From JACVRW01 sp963814095 (GTDB taxonomy: Bacteria; Actinomycetota; Thermoleophilia; Solirubrobacterales; Thermoleophilaceae), in the NCBI GenBank assembly GCA_963814095.1, contig CAWFBT010000014.1, positions 1 through 64,000 of the forward strand: 64,000 nt of DNA, given 5' to 3'. The notes under the pieces were generated by a model that was given only the letters and a program-made list of their open reading frames with translations, ran no database searches and was not told the origin of the DNA. The position numbers and the translations under genes are program-made. Of the stretch, positions 18,378-27,429 are shown piece after piece (positions within the stretch are counted from its first letter, which is position 1; each line of letters starts with the position of its first letter).

Positions 18378-19152
18378 TCAGGAGCCGGAGGTGCCGCGCC
18401 GGCCCGCGATCGTCGGCAACTGGAAGCTCTGGGGCACGCGCGCGGAGGCGAGCGCGTACTGCACGCGCCTGCTCGAGCTGCTGCCCGACGAGACCCGGCG
18501 CCCGGCAGCGGTGGGCATCTGCCCGCCGTTCACGAGCCTCGACCTCTGCGTCGAGCAGCTGGTGGGGAGCGGCGTCTCCGTCTACGCCCAGAACATGCAC
18601 CAGGCCGAGACCGGCGCCTTCACCGGCGAGGTGTCGGCGGCGATGCTGACCGAGATCGGCGCCCACGGGGTGATCCTCGGCCACTCGGAGCGGCGTCTCT
18701 ACTTCGGAGAGAACGACCGCGCGCTGCAGGAGAAGCTGCCCGCCGCGCTCGCGGCCGGGCTGCGGCCGATCCTCTGTGTCGGTGAGAGCGAGGACGAGCG
18801 CGAGGCCGGCGAGACCGAGCGCAAGCTGCGCCACCAGGTCCAGGAGGCGCTCGAGCGCGTGCCGGACGAGCGCCTGACCGAGATCGCGATTGCCTACGAG
18901 CCGATCTGGGCGATCGGCACCGGCAAGGTGGCCACCCCCGACATCGCGCAGGAGGCGATCGCGTTCGTGCGCGCGCTCGTCGCCGGCCGCTCGCGCGAGG
19001 CCGCCACGCGCGTGCCGATCCTCTACGGCGGCAGCGTCAAGCCCGAGAACGCGGCCGAGATCCTCGCCGAGCCCGATGTCGACGGCGCGCTCGTCGGCGG
19101 CGCGAGCCTCGACCCGGACGGCTTCGCTCGGATCGTCGCCGCCGCCTCGTGA
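18367..19152 (+). CDS. tpiA: Triosephosphate isomerase
   Basis: 261 residues. GNWKLWG with the catalytic Lys, GHSERR with the catalytic His, AYEPIWAIGTG with the catalytic Glu and YGGSVKPENA phosphate loop. Interconverts DHAP and glyceraldehyde 3-phosphate; DHAP is also the product of the glycerol/dihydroxyacetone locus further on. ATG 18367 lies inside the end of pgk, and the stop overlaps the gpmI GTG (GTGA). Confidence 0.96.
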   Translation: MTPDQEPEVPRRPAIVGNWKLWGTRAEASAYCTRLLELLPDETRRPAAVGICPPFTSLDLCVEQLVGSGVSVYAQNMHQAETGAFTGEVSAAMLTEIGAHGVILGHSERRLYFGENDRALQEKLPAALAAGLRPILCVGESEDEREAGETERKLRHQVQEALERVPDERLTEIAIAYEPIWAIGTGKVATPDIAQEAIAFVRALVAGRSREAATRVPILYGGSVKPENAAEILAEPDVDGALVGGASLDPDGFARIVAAAS

Positions 19153-20636
19153 CGAAGGGCGTCTGCCTCGTCGTCCTCGACGGCTGGGGGCTCGCCGACC
19201 CTGGGCCGGGCAACGCCGTCTCGCTCGCCGACACGCCGGTCTTCGACGAGCTCTGGGAGAGCCGGCCGCACACGACGCTCACCGCCTGGGGACCGGCGGT
19301 CGGGCTGCCCGAGGGTCAGATGGGCAACTCGGAGGTCGGCCACATGAACCTCGGCGCCGGCGCGGTCGTCAAGCAGGATCTGCTTCGCATCGACGAGGCC
19401 ATCGAGGACGGCAGCTTCCTCGAGAACGAGGCGCTGCGGGCCGCCTGCCGGACGGAGCGGCTGCACCTGCTGGGCCTGGTGTCCGAAGGCGGCGTCCACG
19501 CGAGCATGGAGCACCTGCGCGCGCTGATCGAGCTGGCCGGCCGCGAGGGCGTCGAGGACGTGGTGCTCCACGCCTTCACCGACGGGCGCGACACGCTCCC
19601 GCACTCGGGCGCCGGCTACGTCGCGGAGGTCGAGAGCTGGGGCGGCGCGCGCGTCGCGAGCGTGACCGGGCGCTACCACGCGATGGATCGCGACCGGCGC
19701 TGGGACCGGACGAAGCGGGCCTGGGACGCGCTCGTGCTCGGGCGTGCCGAGCACCACGCCGAGACGGGCGAGGCCGCGGTGAACGCCGCCTACGAGCGCG
19801 ATGAGACGGACGAGTTCATCGTGCCGACGCTCGTCGGCGAGGAGGGCCGGATCCGCGACGGCGACAGCGTGATCTTCTTCAACTTCCGCCCTGACCGAGC
19901 CCGCCAGCTCACGCGCGCGCTCGGCGAGCCGGGCTTCTCGGAGTTCGATCGTGAGCAGGTCCCACAGGCCGGGCTCACGACGCTCACCGAGTACCAGGAG
20001 GACTGGGACTACCCGGTGGCCTTCCCGCCGGCGCGCCCGGCGACCACGCTCGCGGCGCTGCTCGCCGACCAGGGGCTGGGCCAGCTGCACGTGGCCGAGA
20101 CGGAGAAGTACGCGCACGTCACCTACTTCTTCAACGGCGGTGAGGAGGACCCGTACCCGGGCGAGGAGCGCCGCCTCGTCGACTCCCCGCGCGACGTCAA
20201 GACCTACGACGAGAAGCCCGAGATGAGCGCCCCGGCCGCCACCGACGCGTTCGTCGAGGCCTGGGGGGAGGGCGACTTCAGCTTCGCGATCATCAACTTC
20301 GCGAACCCGGACATGGTCGGCCACACGGGCGTGATCCCGGCAGCGGTGAAGGCGATCGAGACCGTCGACGAGTGCCTCGGCCGGGTGCTGGCGGCGGTGG
20401 CGGAGACGGGGGGCGTGTGCGTCGTGACCGCCGACCACGGCAACGCGGATCACATGCTCGAGGACGACGGCAGCCCCAACACGGCGCACTCGATGAACCC
20501 CGTGCCGCTCGTCGTGACCGCCGACGTCGGCACGCTGCGCGAGGGTGGGGCGCTCGCGGACGTGGCGCCGACGATCCTGGCGCTGCTGGAGTTGGAGCAG
20601 CCGGCCGAGATGACGGGAGAGTCGCTGCTCACGTAG
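19149..20636 (+). CDS. gpmI: 2,3-bisphosphoglycerate-independent phosphoglycerate mutase
   Basis: 495 residues, normal for iPGM. VVLDGWGL (metal Asp), catalytic Ser61 in GQMGNSEVGHMNLGAG, HAFTDGRDT, GRYHAMDRDRRWDR, NFRPDRAR, NFANPDMVGHTG and VTADHGNAD. GTG start overlaps the tpiA stop. Sits where secG is often found after tpiA, giving four consecutive lower-glycolysis enzymes. Confidence 0.96.
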   Translation: MTKGVCLVVLDGWGLADPGPGNAVSLADTPVFDELWESRPHTTLTAWGPAVGLPEGQMGNSEVGHMNLGAGAVVKQDLLRIDEAIEDGSFLENEALRAACRTERLHLLGLVSEGGVHASMEHLRALIELAGREGVEDVVLHAFTDGRDTLPHSGAGYVAEVESWGGARVASVTGRYHAMDRDRRWDRTKRAWDALVLGRAEHHAETGEAAVNAAYERDETDEFIVPTLVGEEGRIRDGDSVIFFNFRPDRARQLTRALGEPGFSEFDREQVPQAGLTTLTEYQEDWDYPVAFPPARPATTLAALLADQGLGQLHVAETEKYAHVTYFFNGGEEDPYPGEERRLVDSPRDVKTYDEKPEMSAPAATDAFVEAWGEGDFSFAIINFANPDMVGHTGVIPAAVKAIETVDECLGRVLAAVAETGGVCVVTADHGNADHMLEDDGSPNTAHSMNPVPLVVTADVGTLREGGALADVAPTILALLELEQPAEMTGESLLT

Positions 20637-20665
20637 GAAGGACGCTGCGCATAGTCTCACTGCGC

Positions 20666-21835
20666 GTGGCGCCCTTCGACATCCACGCCCGCGACGGCGA
20701 CGCCCGCGCGGGCGTCATCCACACGTCCCACGGCGACGTTCGCACACCGGCGTTCGTGCCGCTGGCGTCGACGGCGACCGTCAAGTCGCTGCACGCCTCG
20801 GAGGTCGCCGAGCTCGGCTACGACATGGTGCTCGGCAACACCTTCCACCTGTTCATCCAGCCCGAGCCCGAGCTGGTCGAGGAGATGGGCGGGCTGCACG
20901 AGTTCATGGGCTGGCGGCGGGCGATCATCACCGACTCCGGGGGCTACCAGGTGTTCTCGATGGGGCACGGGTCGGTGGCCGAGGAGATCAAGCGCCGGCG
21001 CGACACGCGCCGGTCGATGATCGTCTCGATCGACGAGGAGGGCGTTCGCTTTCGCTCGTACCTCGACGGGCGCGAGCGCTTCATGGGACCCGAGACATCG
21101 ATGGAGACGCAGGCGAAGCTCGGCTCGGACATCGCGCTCGCGTTCGACGAGTGCACGCCCTTCCACGTCGAGCGCGACTACACGGCCGGCTCGATGGAGC
21201 GGACGCACCGCTGGCTCGACCGTTGCGTCAGCTGGTGCGCCGAAAATGCCCCGCCGGGCCAGCTGCTCTACGGAATCGTGCAGGGGGGCGTCTACGAGGA
21301 CCTGCGCGCGGAGTCGACCGACTACGTCGCCCAGTCGGGCGTGCCCGGAATCGCGATCGGCGGCTCGCTCGGTCAGGAGAAGGAGCAGATGCGCGAGGTG
21401 GTCGGCTGGACGGTGGCGCGGCTGCCGGACGGGCCGCCCCGGCACCTGCTCGGCATCGGCGACGTCGACGACCTCGTCCACGCCGTCGGCCTCGGCATCG
21501 ACACCTACGACTGCGCGACGCCGACCCGGCTCGCCCGCCACGGCACCGCGCTCGTCCCCGACCCCGAGCGCCGCTGGCGGCTCGATCTCACGAAGGGCGC
21601 TCATCGCACGAGTCGCGAGCCGATCGACGAGCGCTGCCCCTGCCCGGCCTGTCGCGAGCACACGCGCGCGTACCTCCACTATCTGCTGCGTGCCGGCGAG
21701 CTGACCGGCAAGCGCCTGCTGACTCTGCATAACCTGACCTTCATGCAGCGCCTGATGAGCGGCATGCGCGAGGCGATCGAGGGCGGTCGCTACGGCGAGC
21801 ATGCGCGCGCCGTGCTGGCCGGAGAGGTGCCTTGA
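20666..21835 (+). CDS. tgt: tRNA-guanine transglycosylase
   Basis: 389 residues. Exchanges G34 for preQ1 in GUN anticodon tRNAs. TPAFVPLASTATVKSL, ITDSGGYQVFSMG (nucleophile region), YGIVQGGVYEDLR, GIAIGGSLGQEK, DCATPTRLARHGTAL and the zinc site CPCPACREHTRAYLHYLLR. GTG 20666 is 8 nt after TAGTCT (20652-20657), consistent with a leaderless start. The stop overlaps the TTG of the next gene. No queA/queC-F in the window. Confidence 0.95.
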   Translation: MAPFDIHARDGDARAGVIHTSHGDVRTPAFVPLASTATVKSLHASEVAELGYDMVLGNTFHLFIQPEPELVEEMGGLHEFMGWRRAIITDSGGYQVFSMGHGSVAEEIKRRRDTRRSMIVSIDEEGVRFRSYLDGRERFMGPETSMETQAKLGSDIALAFDECTPFHVERDYTAGSMERTHRWLDRCVSWCAENAPPGQLLYGIVQGGVYEDLRAESTDYVAQSGVPGIAIGGSLGQEKEQMREVVGWTVARLPDGPPRHLLGIGDVDDLVHAVGLGIDTYDCATPTRLARHGTALVPDPERRWRLDLTKGAHRTSREPIDERCPCPACREHTRAYLHYLLRAGELTGKRLLTLHNLTFMQRLMSGMREAIEGGRYGEHARAVLAGEVP

Positions 21836-23025
21836 GCGTCGAGGGCGGACTTCCATACTGGCTCGACGAGCCCTACGAGCAGCGGCCCGCGCTCGAGGGC
21901 CACGTGGAGGCGGAGGCGTGCGTGATCGGCGCGGGTGTCGGCGGGCTCTCGTGCGCTCTGGCGCTCGCCCGCGCGGGCGTCGACACGATCGTGCTCGAGC
22001 GCGACACCGTGGCCGGCGGGGCGAGCGGCCGCAACGGCGGCTTTCTGCTCGCCGGCGTCGCGCCCTTCTACTCCGAGGCACGCGAGCTCTACGGCCGCGA
22101 GCGCGCGCGTCGCATGTACGCGGCCACGCTCGAGGCCCAGAGGGACATGTACGCGCTCGCGGATGAGCTCGGCGCGGGCGACTCGATGCGGCGCGTCGGC
22201 CTGCTGCGCGCGAGCGCGTCGGAGGAGGAGGCCGCGGACGTGGCCCGCCAGGTCGAGGCACTGCGTGAGGACGGCTTCCCCGGCGAGCTGCTGGAGCGCG
22301 GCGAGCTGCCGCCCGCCGTGCGACGCTTCGCGCTCAACGGTTGCCTCACGGAGCACGACGGATCACTCCAGCCCGCGCGCTGGATCCGCACGGTGGCGCG
22401 TGGCGCCGAGGCCGCCGGGGCGCGCATCTATGACGGCAGCGCGGTCGAGGGGCCGGTGCCCGCACCGGGGGAGGGCGAGCTGCGTACCACGAGCGGGGCC
22501 GGCGTGAGCGCCCGCCACGTGGTGGTGGCCGCGGACGGCGCGCTACCGGCGCTTGTCCCCGAGTATGCGCCGCGCGTGCAGGCGCGCCGGCTCCACATGA
22601 CCGCGACGGCACCGCTGTCCGAGCGCGTGACGGACCGGCTCGTCTACTACCGCTGGGGCTACGAGTACTTTCAGCAGCGCCCCGACGGGCGGCTGCTGAT
22701 CGGAGGCTTCAGCGACGTCGACGGCGATGGCTCGTACACCGACTCCGCCGAGGGCAGCCCGGCGATCTGGGAGCGAATCGAGCGGCACATCCGCGAGGAG
22801 CTGGGGCTCGACCCGGTCATCACGCACCGCTGGGCCGGCGTGGTCGGCTATAGCGACGACCGGCTGCCCTACGTGGGGGAGGTCCCCGGCCGCCACGGCC
22901 TGTGGGTCGCGGGCGGCTACTCCGGCCACGGCAACGTGCCGGGCTTCCTCTCCGGGCGGCTGATCGCCGAGGCGATCAGCGGCGCCGGCGACGGCGCGCC
23001 GCCGCTGTTCCCTGCCGATCGCTGA
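21832..23025 (+). CDS. DAO-family FAD-dependent amine/amino-acid oxidase
   Basis: 397 residues. Dinucleotide-binding VIGAGVGGLSCALALARAGVDTIVLER (about 31-57), GASGRNGGFLLAG typical of gamma-glutamylputrescine-oxidase-like DAO proteins, RWAGVVGYSDDRLPYVGEVPG and GLWVAGGYSGHGNVPGFLSGRL at the C-terminal FAD site. Substrate not predictable. TTG start overlaps the tgt stop. The 3' end overlaps, on the opposite strand, 109 nt of the following membrane-protein gene. Confidence 0.85.
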   Translation: MSVEGGLPYWLDEPYEQRPALEGHVEAEACVIGAGVGGLSCALALARAGVDTIVLERDTVAGGASGRNGGFLLAGVAPFYSEARELYGRERARRMYAATLEAQRDMYALADELGAGDSMRRVGLLRASASEEEAADVARQVEALREDGFPGELLERGELPPAVRRFALNGCLTEHDGSLQPARWIRTVARGAEAAGARIYDGSAVEGPVPAPGEGELRTTSGAGVSARHVVVAADGALPALVPEYAPRVQARRLHMTATAPLSERVTDRLVYYRWGYEYFQQRPDGRLLIGGFSDVDGDGSYTDSAEGSPAIWERIERHIREELGLDPVITHRWAGVVGYSDDRLPYVGEVPGRHGLWVAGGYSGHGNVPGFLSGRLIAEAISGAGDGAPPLFPADR

Positions 23026-23612
23026 GGGGCCGCGATGTCTCCGCGCGCCGCCTCGTGCAGGTCCGCCACGGCGCCCAGCGTGTAGCTCTGATACCAGGCG
23101 ATCGCGCCGAAGATGAGCACGACGCCGGCGACGACCGCGGCCCATTCCGGCCGGTGCCCCTCGCCGTACTCGCTGATCCCGAGCACCGCGGTGGGCAAGG
23201 CGGCGGCGAAGAGCGCGAGCAGAGTGGCCCAATGGCGAATTCTGTCGTTCCGCCGCGTGAAGTTCTGCTGGATCTTGGATTCCCAGGTGAGCGGAGGGTC
23301 CTCATCCCCGACCCGCCGTCCGATCTGCTGCTCGAGCACCGCGACCTGAGCCCCCGCCGCAACGGCGCGATGCAGCTCGTCGAGTCGCAGCGCGGCCACG
23401 AGCGCCGCGAGCAGGGGTGCGGCGAGCGCGAGACCCACCTGAACGCCCGCGCCCTCGCCGACGGCTTCGACGGCGAACGCCGTCAGGACTCCGATCGCCA
23501 CCAGCCCGATCTGGAGGGTCCGCTGCATCTGCTCGATGGCCGCCAGCGACTCCTGCCGGAGGGTCTTGTACTCCTCCAATGCGACCGTGACCCATTCGCT
23601 GCCCATTCGCAC
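22917..23612 (-). CDS. Predicted four-helix membrane protein, unknown function
   Basis: 231 residues. Two hydrophobic pairs: LQIGLVAIGVLTAFAVEAV with VQVGLALAAPLLAALVAAL, then HWATLLALFAAALPTAVLGI with WAAVVAGVVLIFGAIAWYQS, separated by a charged loop (RRVGDEDPPLTWESKIQQNFTRRNDRIR). No enzyme motif seen. The last 36 or so codons run antisense to the end of the oxidase gene, so the C-terminal tail is probably little constrained. Confidence 0.65.
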   Translation of the reverse strand: MRMGSEWVTVALEEYKTLRQESLAAIEQMQRTLQIGLVAIGVLTAFAVEAVGEGAGVQVGLALAAPLLAALVAALRLDELHRAVAAGAQVAVLEQQIGRRVGDEDPPLTWESKIQQNFTRRNDRIRHWATLLALFAAALPTAVLGISEYGEGHRPEWAAVVAGVVLIFGAIAWYQSYTLGAVADLHEAARGDIAAPQRSAGNSGGAPSPAPLIASAISRPERKPGTLPWPE

Positions 23613-23666
23613 GATCTTGCGCCGATCGCCGGGCCGGGCGTGAGAGAGGGCTCACACTCGATTCGG

Positions 23667-24863
23667 CTAGCGCGTGTTCTCCTGGATGAAGTCGCGCAGC
23701 TCTTGGATCTGCTGGTCGACGTCGTTCGAGTCCGGGGCGTCTACCCCGCCTCCGCTCGATGAGCTGAGGGCGAGCACCACCACCACCACGGCTGCGAGGA
23801 CTGCCAGCACGGCCAGGAACGTCCCCCAGCGCCTGCGCGAGGCGGCGCGGCGGGCCTCGTCGGGCGACGGGCCGCGCTCGACCGGCGCGGCCGGCGGGCG
23901 GGCCGGTATCGGCGCCTGTCCCGGCGGGACGACCCGGGTGGCGGCCATCGCGCGGGTGGCGGCCGTGTCGTCGAGCGCTCGCGTGGCCTCGTAGGCCTCG
24001 TCCTGCGTGAGCCGGCGGGTGACCTCGGTGCCCTCGCCGTGGAGGCCCGCCTCGAGAGCTTCGGCCATGTCGAGCGCGGACGCGTACCGGTAGCCCGGGT
24101 CCGGCTCGAGCGACAGCCGCACGGCTTGGTCGAGCGCGGGCGGCACCTCGGGCCGGTAGTCGCGGATCGGGGAGACCGGATCCTGCTGCTGCTTGAGCGC
24201 GAGCTCGGTCAGCGACGCGTACTCGTGGGGGAGCCGCCCGGTCAGGAACTGGTAGGTGCAGACGCCGAGCGAGTAGATGTCCGAGGCCGGGCCGGCCTCG
24301 TCGCCGCGGGCCTGCTCCGGTGACAGGTAGGCGGCGGTCCCGAGGATCGAGCCGACCTGGGTGATGCGGGTCTGCTCGGCCGCCTTGGCGATGCCGAAGT
24401 CGGCCAGCTTCGTGATCCAGGTCTCCTCGGCCTGCAGCAGGTTGCCCGGCTTCACGTCGCGGTGGATGACACCGGCGCGGTGCGCGTAGTCGAGCCCATG
24501 GCAGGCGTCTCGGACCGCGCGCACGGTCTGGTCGACGTCGAGCTCGCGGCGCTCGCGCAGGAGGTCGGCGCAGGAGGGCCCGTCGACGTACTCCATGACG
24601 ATGTAGTGGCGCCCGCTCTCAGAGTCCTGGCCGGAGTCGAAGACCTGCACGATGTTCGGGTGCTGGAGGCGCGCGGCCGAGAGCGCCTCGCGGCGGAAGC
24701 GCGCGACGAACGCATCGTCGTCGGCGAGGTGCTCGGCGAGCAGCTTCACGGCCACCGGTCGCTCGAGGACCTTGTCGTTGGCCATGAAGACCGTCGACAT
24801 GCCGCCTGCACCGAGCCGGCGCTCGATCACGTAGCGGCCGGCGACCTGGCTGGGCGGGCTCAT
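23667..24863 (-). CDS. Membrane-anchored Hanks-type Ser/Thr protein kinase
   Basis: 398 residues. Kinase domain: GAGGMSTVFMA glycine loop, VAVKLL (Lys), HRDVKPGNLL (catalytic Asp), DFGIAKA (Mg), TAAYLSPEQARG (APE-like). Then a Pro/Ala-rich juxtamembrane region, one TM helix (FLAVLAVLAAVVVVVLAL) and a short extracellular tail (DVDQQIQELRDFIQENTR) with no PASTA repeats. Last gene of a phosphoesterase-lipoprotein-kinase operon; its ATG overlaps the lipoprotein stop. The adjacent secreted lipoprotein could be a ligand or partner (inference). Confidence 0.93.
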   Translation of the reverse strand: MSPPSQVAGRYVIERRLGAGGMSTVFMANDKVLERPVAVKLLAEHLADDDAFVARFRREALSAARLQHPNIVQVFDSGQDSESGRHYIVMEYVDGPSCADLLRERRELDVDQTVRAVRDACHGLDYAHRAGVIHRDVKPGNLLQAEETWITKLADFGIAKAAEQTRITQVGSILGTAAYLSPEQARGDEAGPASDIYSLGVCTYQFLTGRLPHEYASLTELALKQQQDPVSPIRDYRPEVPPALDQAVRLSLEPDPGYRYASALDMAEALEAGLHGEGTEVTRRLTQDEAYEATRALDDTAATRAMAATRVVPPGQAPIPARPPAAPVERGPSPDEARRAASRRRWGTFLAVLAVLAAVVVVVLALSSSSGGGVDAPDSNDVDQQIQELRDFIQENTR

Positions 24864-25414
24864 CCCTCGTCCCCCTGGGGCGCGAGAACGCCGCCACCCC
24901 CGTCACCCTCGTCGGCGGGCGGCTCCTCGGTGGTGGGCGGTGTCGTCTCGGTCTCCGGTGGCGGCAAGGTCTCCGTCTCGGGCGGCGGCACCGTCTCGGT
25001 CTCCGGCGGCGGCACGGTCTCCGTCTCCGTCACGACGGGCGGCTCCTCGGTCGTGTCGGTCTCCTGTGACTCGGCGTCCTGGCGCAGCTCGTCGCAGCGC
25101 TCTTCGACGAGCGAGAAGAGCTTGTCGAAGCCGTCCTGGAGCGCGGAGCGCACGTCCTGATCAACGCCGTCCGGCAGCGACGCGATCGATTGGTTGACGG
25201 CGTCGACGTTGGGGCCGCGCGGACCGGAGAGGATGTCGTCGCAGGCGCCGGCACTGCCGTTGGCGAGCCGGGCCTGGATGTTCTCGAGCTGGCCCTGGAG
25301 CAGGACGGCGGAATCCTGCGGAATCGGGTCTCCCTCATCATCGGAGCCGCAGCCGGCAACGGCCAGGCAGGCGCCGAGCAATAGCAACAGGAATGTGCGC
25401 TTTGGATGACTCAC
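24860..25414 (-). CDS. Secreted lipoprotein with Pro-Glu-Thr tandem repeats
   Basis: 184 residues from GTG 25414. Signal peptide with lipobox (FLLLLLGACLAVAGC), an alpha-helical domain with conserved-looking Cys (SAGACDDILSGP, VEERCDELRQD), then four near-identical PPPETET(V/L) units encoded by about 24-bp repeats (24940-25035) and a Gly/Asp-rich tail. Start chosen because GTG overlaps the upstream phosphoesterase stop (GTGA) and directly precedes the signal peptide. Function unknown; the repeat stretch looks like a flexible wall-spanning linker. Confidence 0.78.
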   Translation of the reverse strand: MSHPKRTFLLLLLGACLAVAGCGSDDEGDPIPQDSAVLLQGQLENIQARLANGSAGACDDILSGPRGPNVDAVNQSIASLPDGVDQDVRSALQDGFDKLFSLVEERCDELRQDAESQETDTTEEPPVVTETETVPPPETETVPPPETETLPPPETETTPPTTEEPPADEGDGGGGVLAPQGDEG

Positions 25415-26142
25415 TGTCCGCTGTAGAGCCGGGCGGCCAGGACCGAGGGGAGACCTGCCGCCTCGATCGCTCCGGCGGCCTCGTCGATCGGATATTCGAC
25501 GCGGTGCCAGCGCGCGGTCCACGCCTCTGTGTCTAGCAGGAGCCACGCGGCCCTGGGGTCACCATCGCGTGGTTGGCCGACGCTGCCCGGGTTGATCAGC
25601 CACTCGCCGGCGGACATATCGGCGTCGTCGCCGTCCTGCGCCTGGCCGCCGTCGACCTCGCCGCTGGGGGCGCGTCCGAACCAGAGCGCGACATGCGAGT
25701 GCCCGATTGCAGCCACACGGCTCGACATGAGATCCATGCACTCGTCCGCCTGCCAGGTCGACAGGACGTACTCCCAGACCGGGTCGCGCGGGCTGCCGTG
25801 ATACAGCCCCGGCTCGCGCTCGGGGTCGGAGGCGGGCCGGCCGCGCAGGAACTCGAGTGTCTCCGCGCTGATGTGCTCGCGCGTCCAGAGCGCGGCGGCG
25901 GCGGCGCTCGAAGAGAAGTCTGAGATCGGGATGTCCTTGGTCACGACCAGGTCGTGGTTGCCGGCGAGGCAGACCGCGCAGACGTCCCGGGCGAGCTCGA
26001 CGCAGCCGTCCGGATCGGCGCCGTAGCCGACGAGGTCGCCGAGGCACCAGATCTCATCGATGGTCTCTTTCTCGATCGCGGCTAGGACCGACCTAAAGGC
26101 CGGCAGGTTGCCGTGGACGTCCGAGAGCAGAGCGATTCGCAT
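25411..26142 (-). CDS. Metallophosphoesterase (YfcE/MJ0936-like)
   Basis: 243 residues. Calcineurin-like metal motifs in order: SDVHGN, GDLVGYGADP, GNHDLVV, and late GHSH (AIGHSHVALW), with NPGSVGQPRDG. Such proteins hydrolyse phosphodiesters; the exact substrate is unknown. First gene of the operon with the lipoprotein and kinase; divergent from the M48 peptidase across 26 bp. Confidence 0.9.
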   Translation of the reverse strand: MRIALLSDVHGNLPAFRSVLAAIEKETIDEIWCLGDLVGYGADPDGCVELARDVCAVCLAGNHDLVVTKDIPISDFSSSAAAAALWTREHISAETLEFLRGRPASDPEREPGLYHGSPRDPVWEYVLSTWQADECMDLMSSRVAAIGHSHVALWFGRAPSGEVDGGQAQDGDDADMSAGEWLINPGSVGQPRDGDPRAAWLLLDTEAWTARWHRVEYPIDEAAGAIEAAGLPSVLAARLYSGQ

Positions 26143-26168
26143 GGGGGTGGCTTCTACGATGTCCCGGG

Positions 26169-27407
26169 ATGGGGCGTTTGCGGCTGCCGCTGGCGATCCT
26201 GGTCGCGGTGGCCGCCGCCGGCGCCGCGACTTTCCTGCTGCGCCCGCGCTCCGGCCTAATCGAGCCGGTCCCGGTGGACGTGGAAGCGTACTTTACGTCC
26301 CTGCAGCTCGACCGCGCCGAGGATTTCCGCAGCGTTCAGCGGCTGCTCGGGATCGGCGGGATCGTGGTCAGCACGGGCGCGCTCGTCCTGCTCGCCTGGC
26401 GGCCGCCGCAACAGCTGCTCGAGCGGCTCGGCAGGCGCCCGCTGCTCGGCGCCGCCGCCGCTGGGGCCGGGATCTCGGTGTTGCTCGTGGTGGTGAGCCT
26501 GCCGATCTCCGCCTGGCAGCGCTCGCGCGCGCTCGACGTCGGGCTTGCAACCCAGTCGTGGCCGGACTGGGCCGTCGACGTCCTCAAGTCGAGCGCGATC
26601 GATGCCGTCTTCGCAGCCGCCGGCGGGCTGCTGGCTCTGGTCCTGATCCGCCGCTTCCGGCGAAACTGGTGGATCCCCGCCTCGGGCCTGATCGTGGCCT
26701 TCGGCGTGATCACGATCTGGCTCTGGCCGGTCGTGATCGACCCGCTCTTCAACGACTTCGAGAAGCTCCCCGACGGGCCAGTGCGCCGAGACGTGGTCGA
26801 GCTGGCGGACAGAGCGGGCGTCGACGTGGGCGAGGTCTATCGGGTCGACGCGAGCCGCCGCACCACCGCCGCCAACGCGTACGTCGGCGGCCTCGGGCAC
26901 AGCAAGCGCGTCGTGCTCTACGACAACCTGCTGGACGACTTCCCGCGCGCCGAGGTGAGGCTCGTAGTGGCTCACGAGCTCGGCCACCAGAAGCACAACG
27001 ATCTGCTGCGCGGGCTCGCCTGGCTGGCGCTCGTGGCGCCGGCCGGGACGTTCCTGGCGCAGCGGCTCGCGGAGGCCTTCGGGCGCCGCTATGGCCTCGG
27101 CGACCCGGCGCTGAAGCCGGGGCCGATCGTGCTGCCGGCGGTTGCGCTCGCCGTGACGCTCGCGTCGCTGCTGTTCGGCTCCGCCTCGAACATCCTCTCG
27201 CGCCAGGTCGAGGCCCGCGCTGACGCGTTCGCACTGCGGCTGGCGGGCGACCCCGCCGCGTTCGAGGACTTCGAGAAGCGCATCGCGGTCCGCAACGTCA
27301 GCGACCCGAGCCCGCCCGCGCTCACCCAGTTCCTCTTCGGGACGCATCCGACGACGATCCAGCGGATCGGGATCGGCGAGGCCTTCCGGGAGGGCGAGGG
27401 CCGTTAG
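26169..27407 (+). CDS. M48 family (Ste24/CAAX-protease-like) membrane metallopeptidase
   Basis: 412 residues, multi-pass. TM helices at the N-terminus, around 57-70, 95-115, 150-170 and 178-195. Zinc motif HELGH (about 268-272) with the downstream ligand in SRQVEARADAFAL. GTHPTTIQRIGIGE is the typical M48 C-terminus. ATG 26169 is 8 nt after TACGAT (26155-26160). Substrate unknown. Confidence 0.92.
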   Translation: MGRLRLPLAILVAVAAAGAATFLLRPRSGLIEPVPVDVEAYFTSLQLDRAEDFRSVQRLLGIGGIVVSTGALVLLAWRPPQQLLERLGRRPLLGAAAAGAGISVLLVVVSLPISAWQRSRALDVGLATQSWPDWAVDVLKSSAIDAVFAAAGGLLALVLIRRFRRNWWIPASGLIVAFGVITIWLWPVVIDPLFNDFEKLPDGPVRRDVVELADRAGVDVGEVYRVDASRRTTAANAYVGGLGHSKRVVLYDNLLDDFPRAEVRLVVAHELGHQKHNDLLRGLAWLALVAPAGTFLAQRLAEAFGRRYGLGDPALKPGPIVLPAVALAVTLASLLFGSASNILSRQVEARADAFALRLAGDPAAFEDFEKRIAVRNVSDPSPPALTQFLFGTHPTTIQRIGIGEAFREGEGR

Positions 27408-27429
27408 GCCTGGCTAAGGTGCCGCGCCC

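Noticed and set aside
24935..25040. CRISPR-like spaced repeats
   Set aside because: The 24-bp units are contiguous and in frame inside a lipoprotein gene; no spacers, no cas genes in the window.
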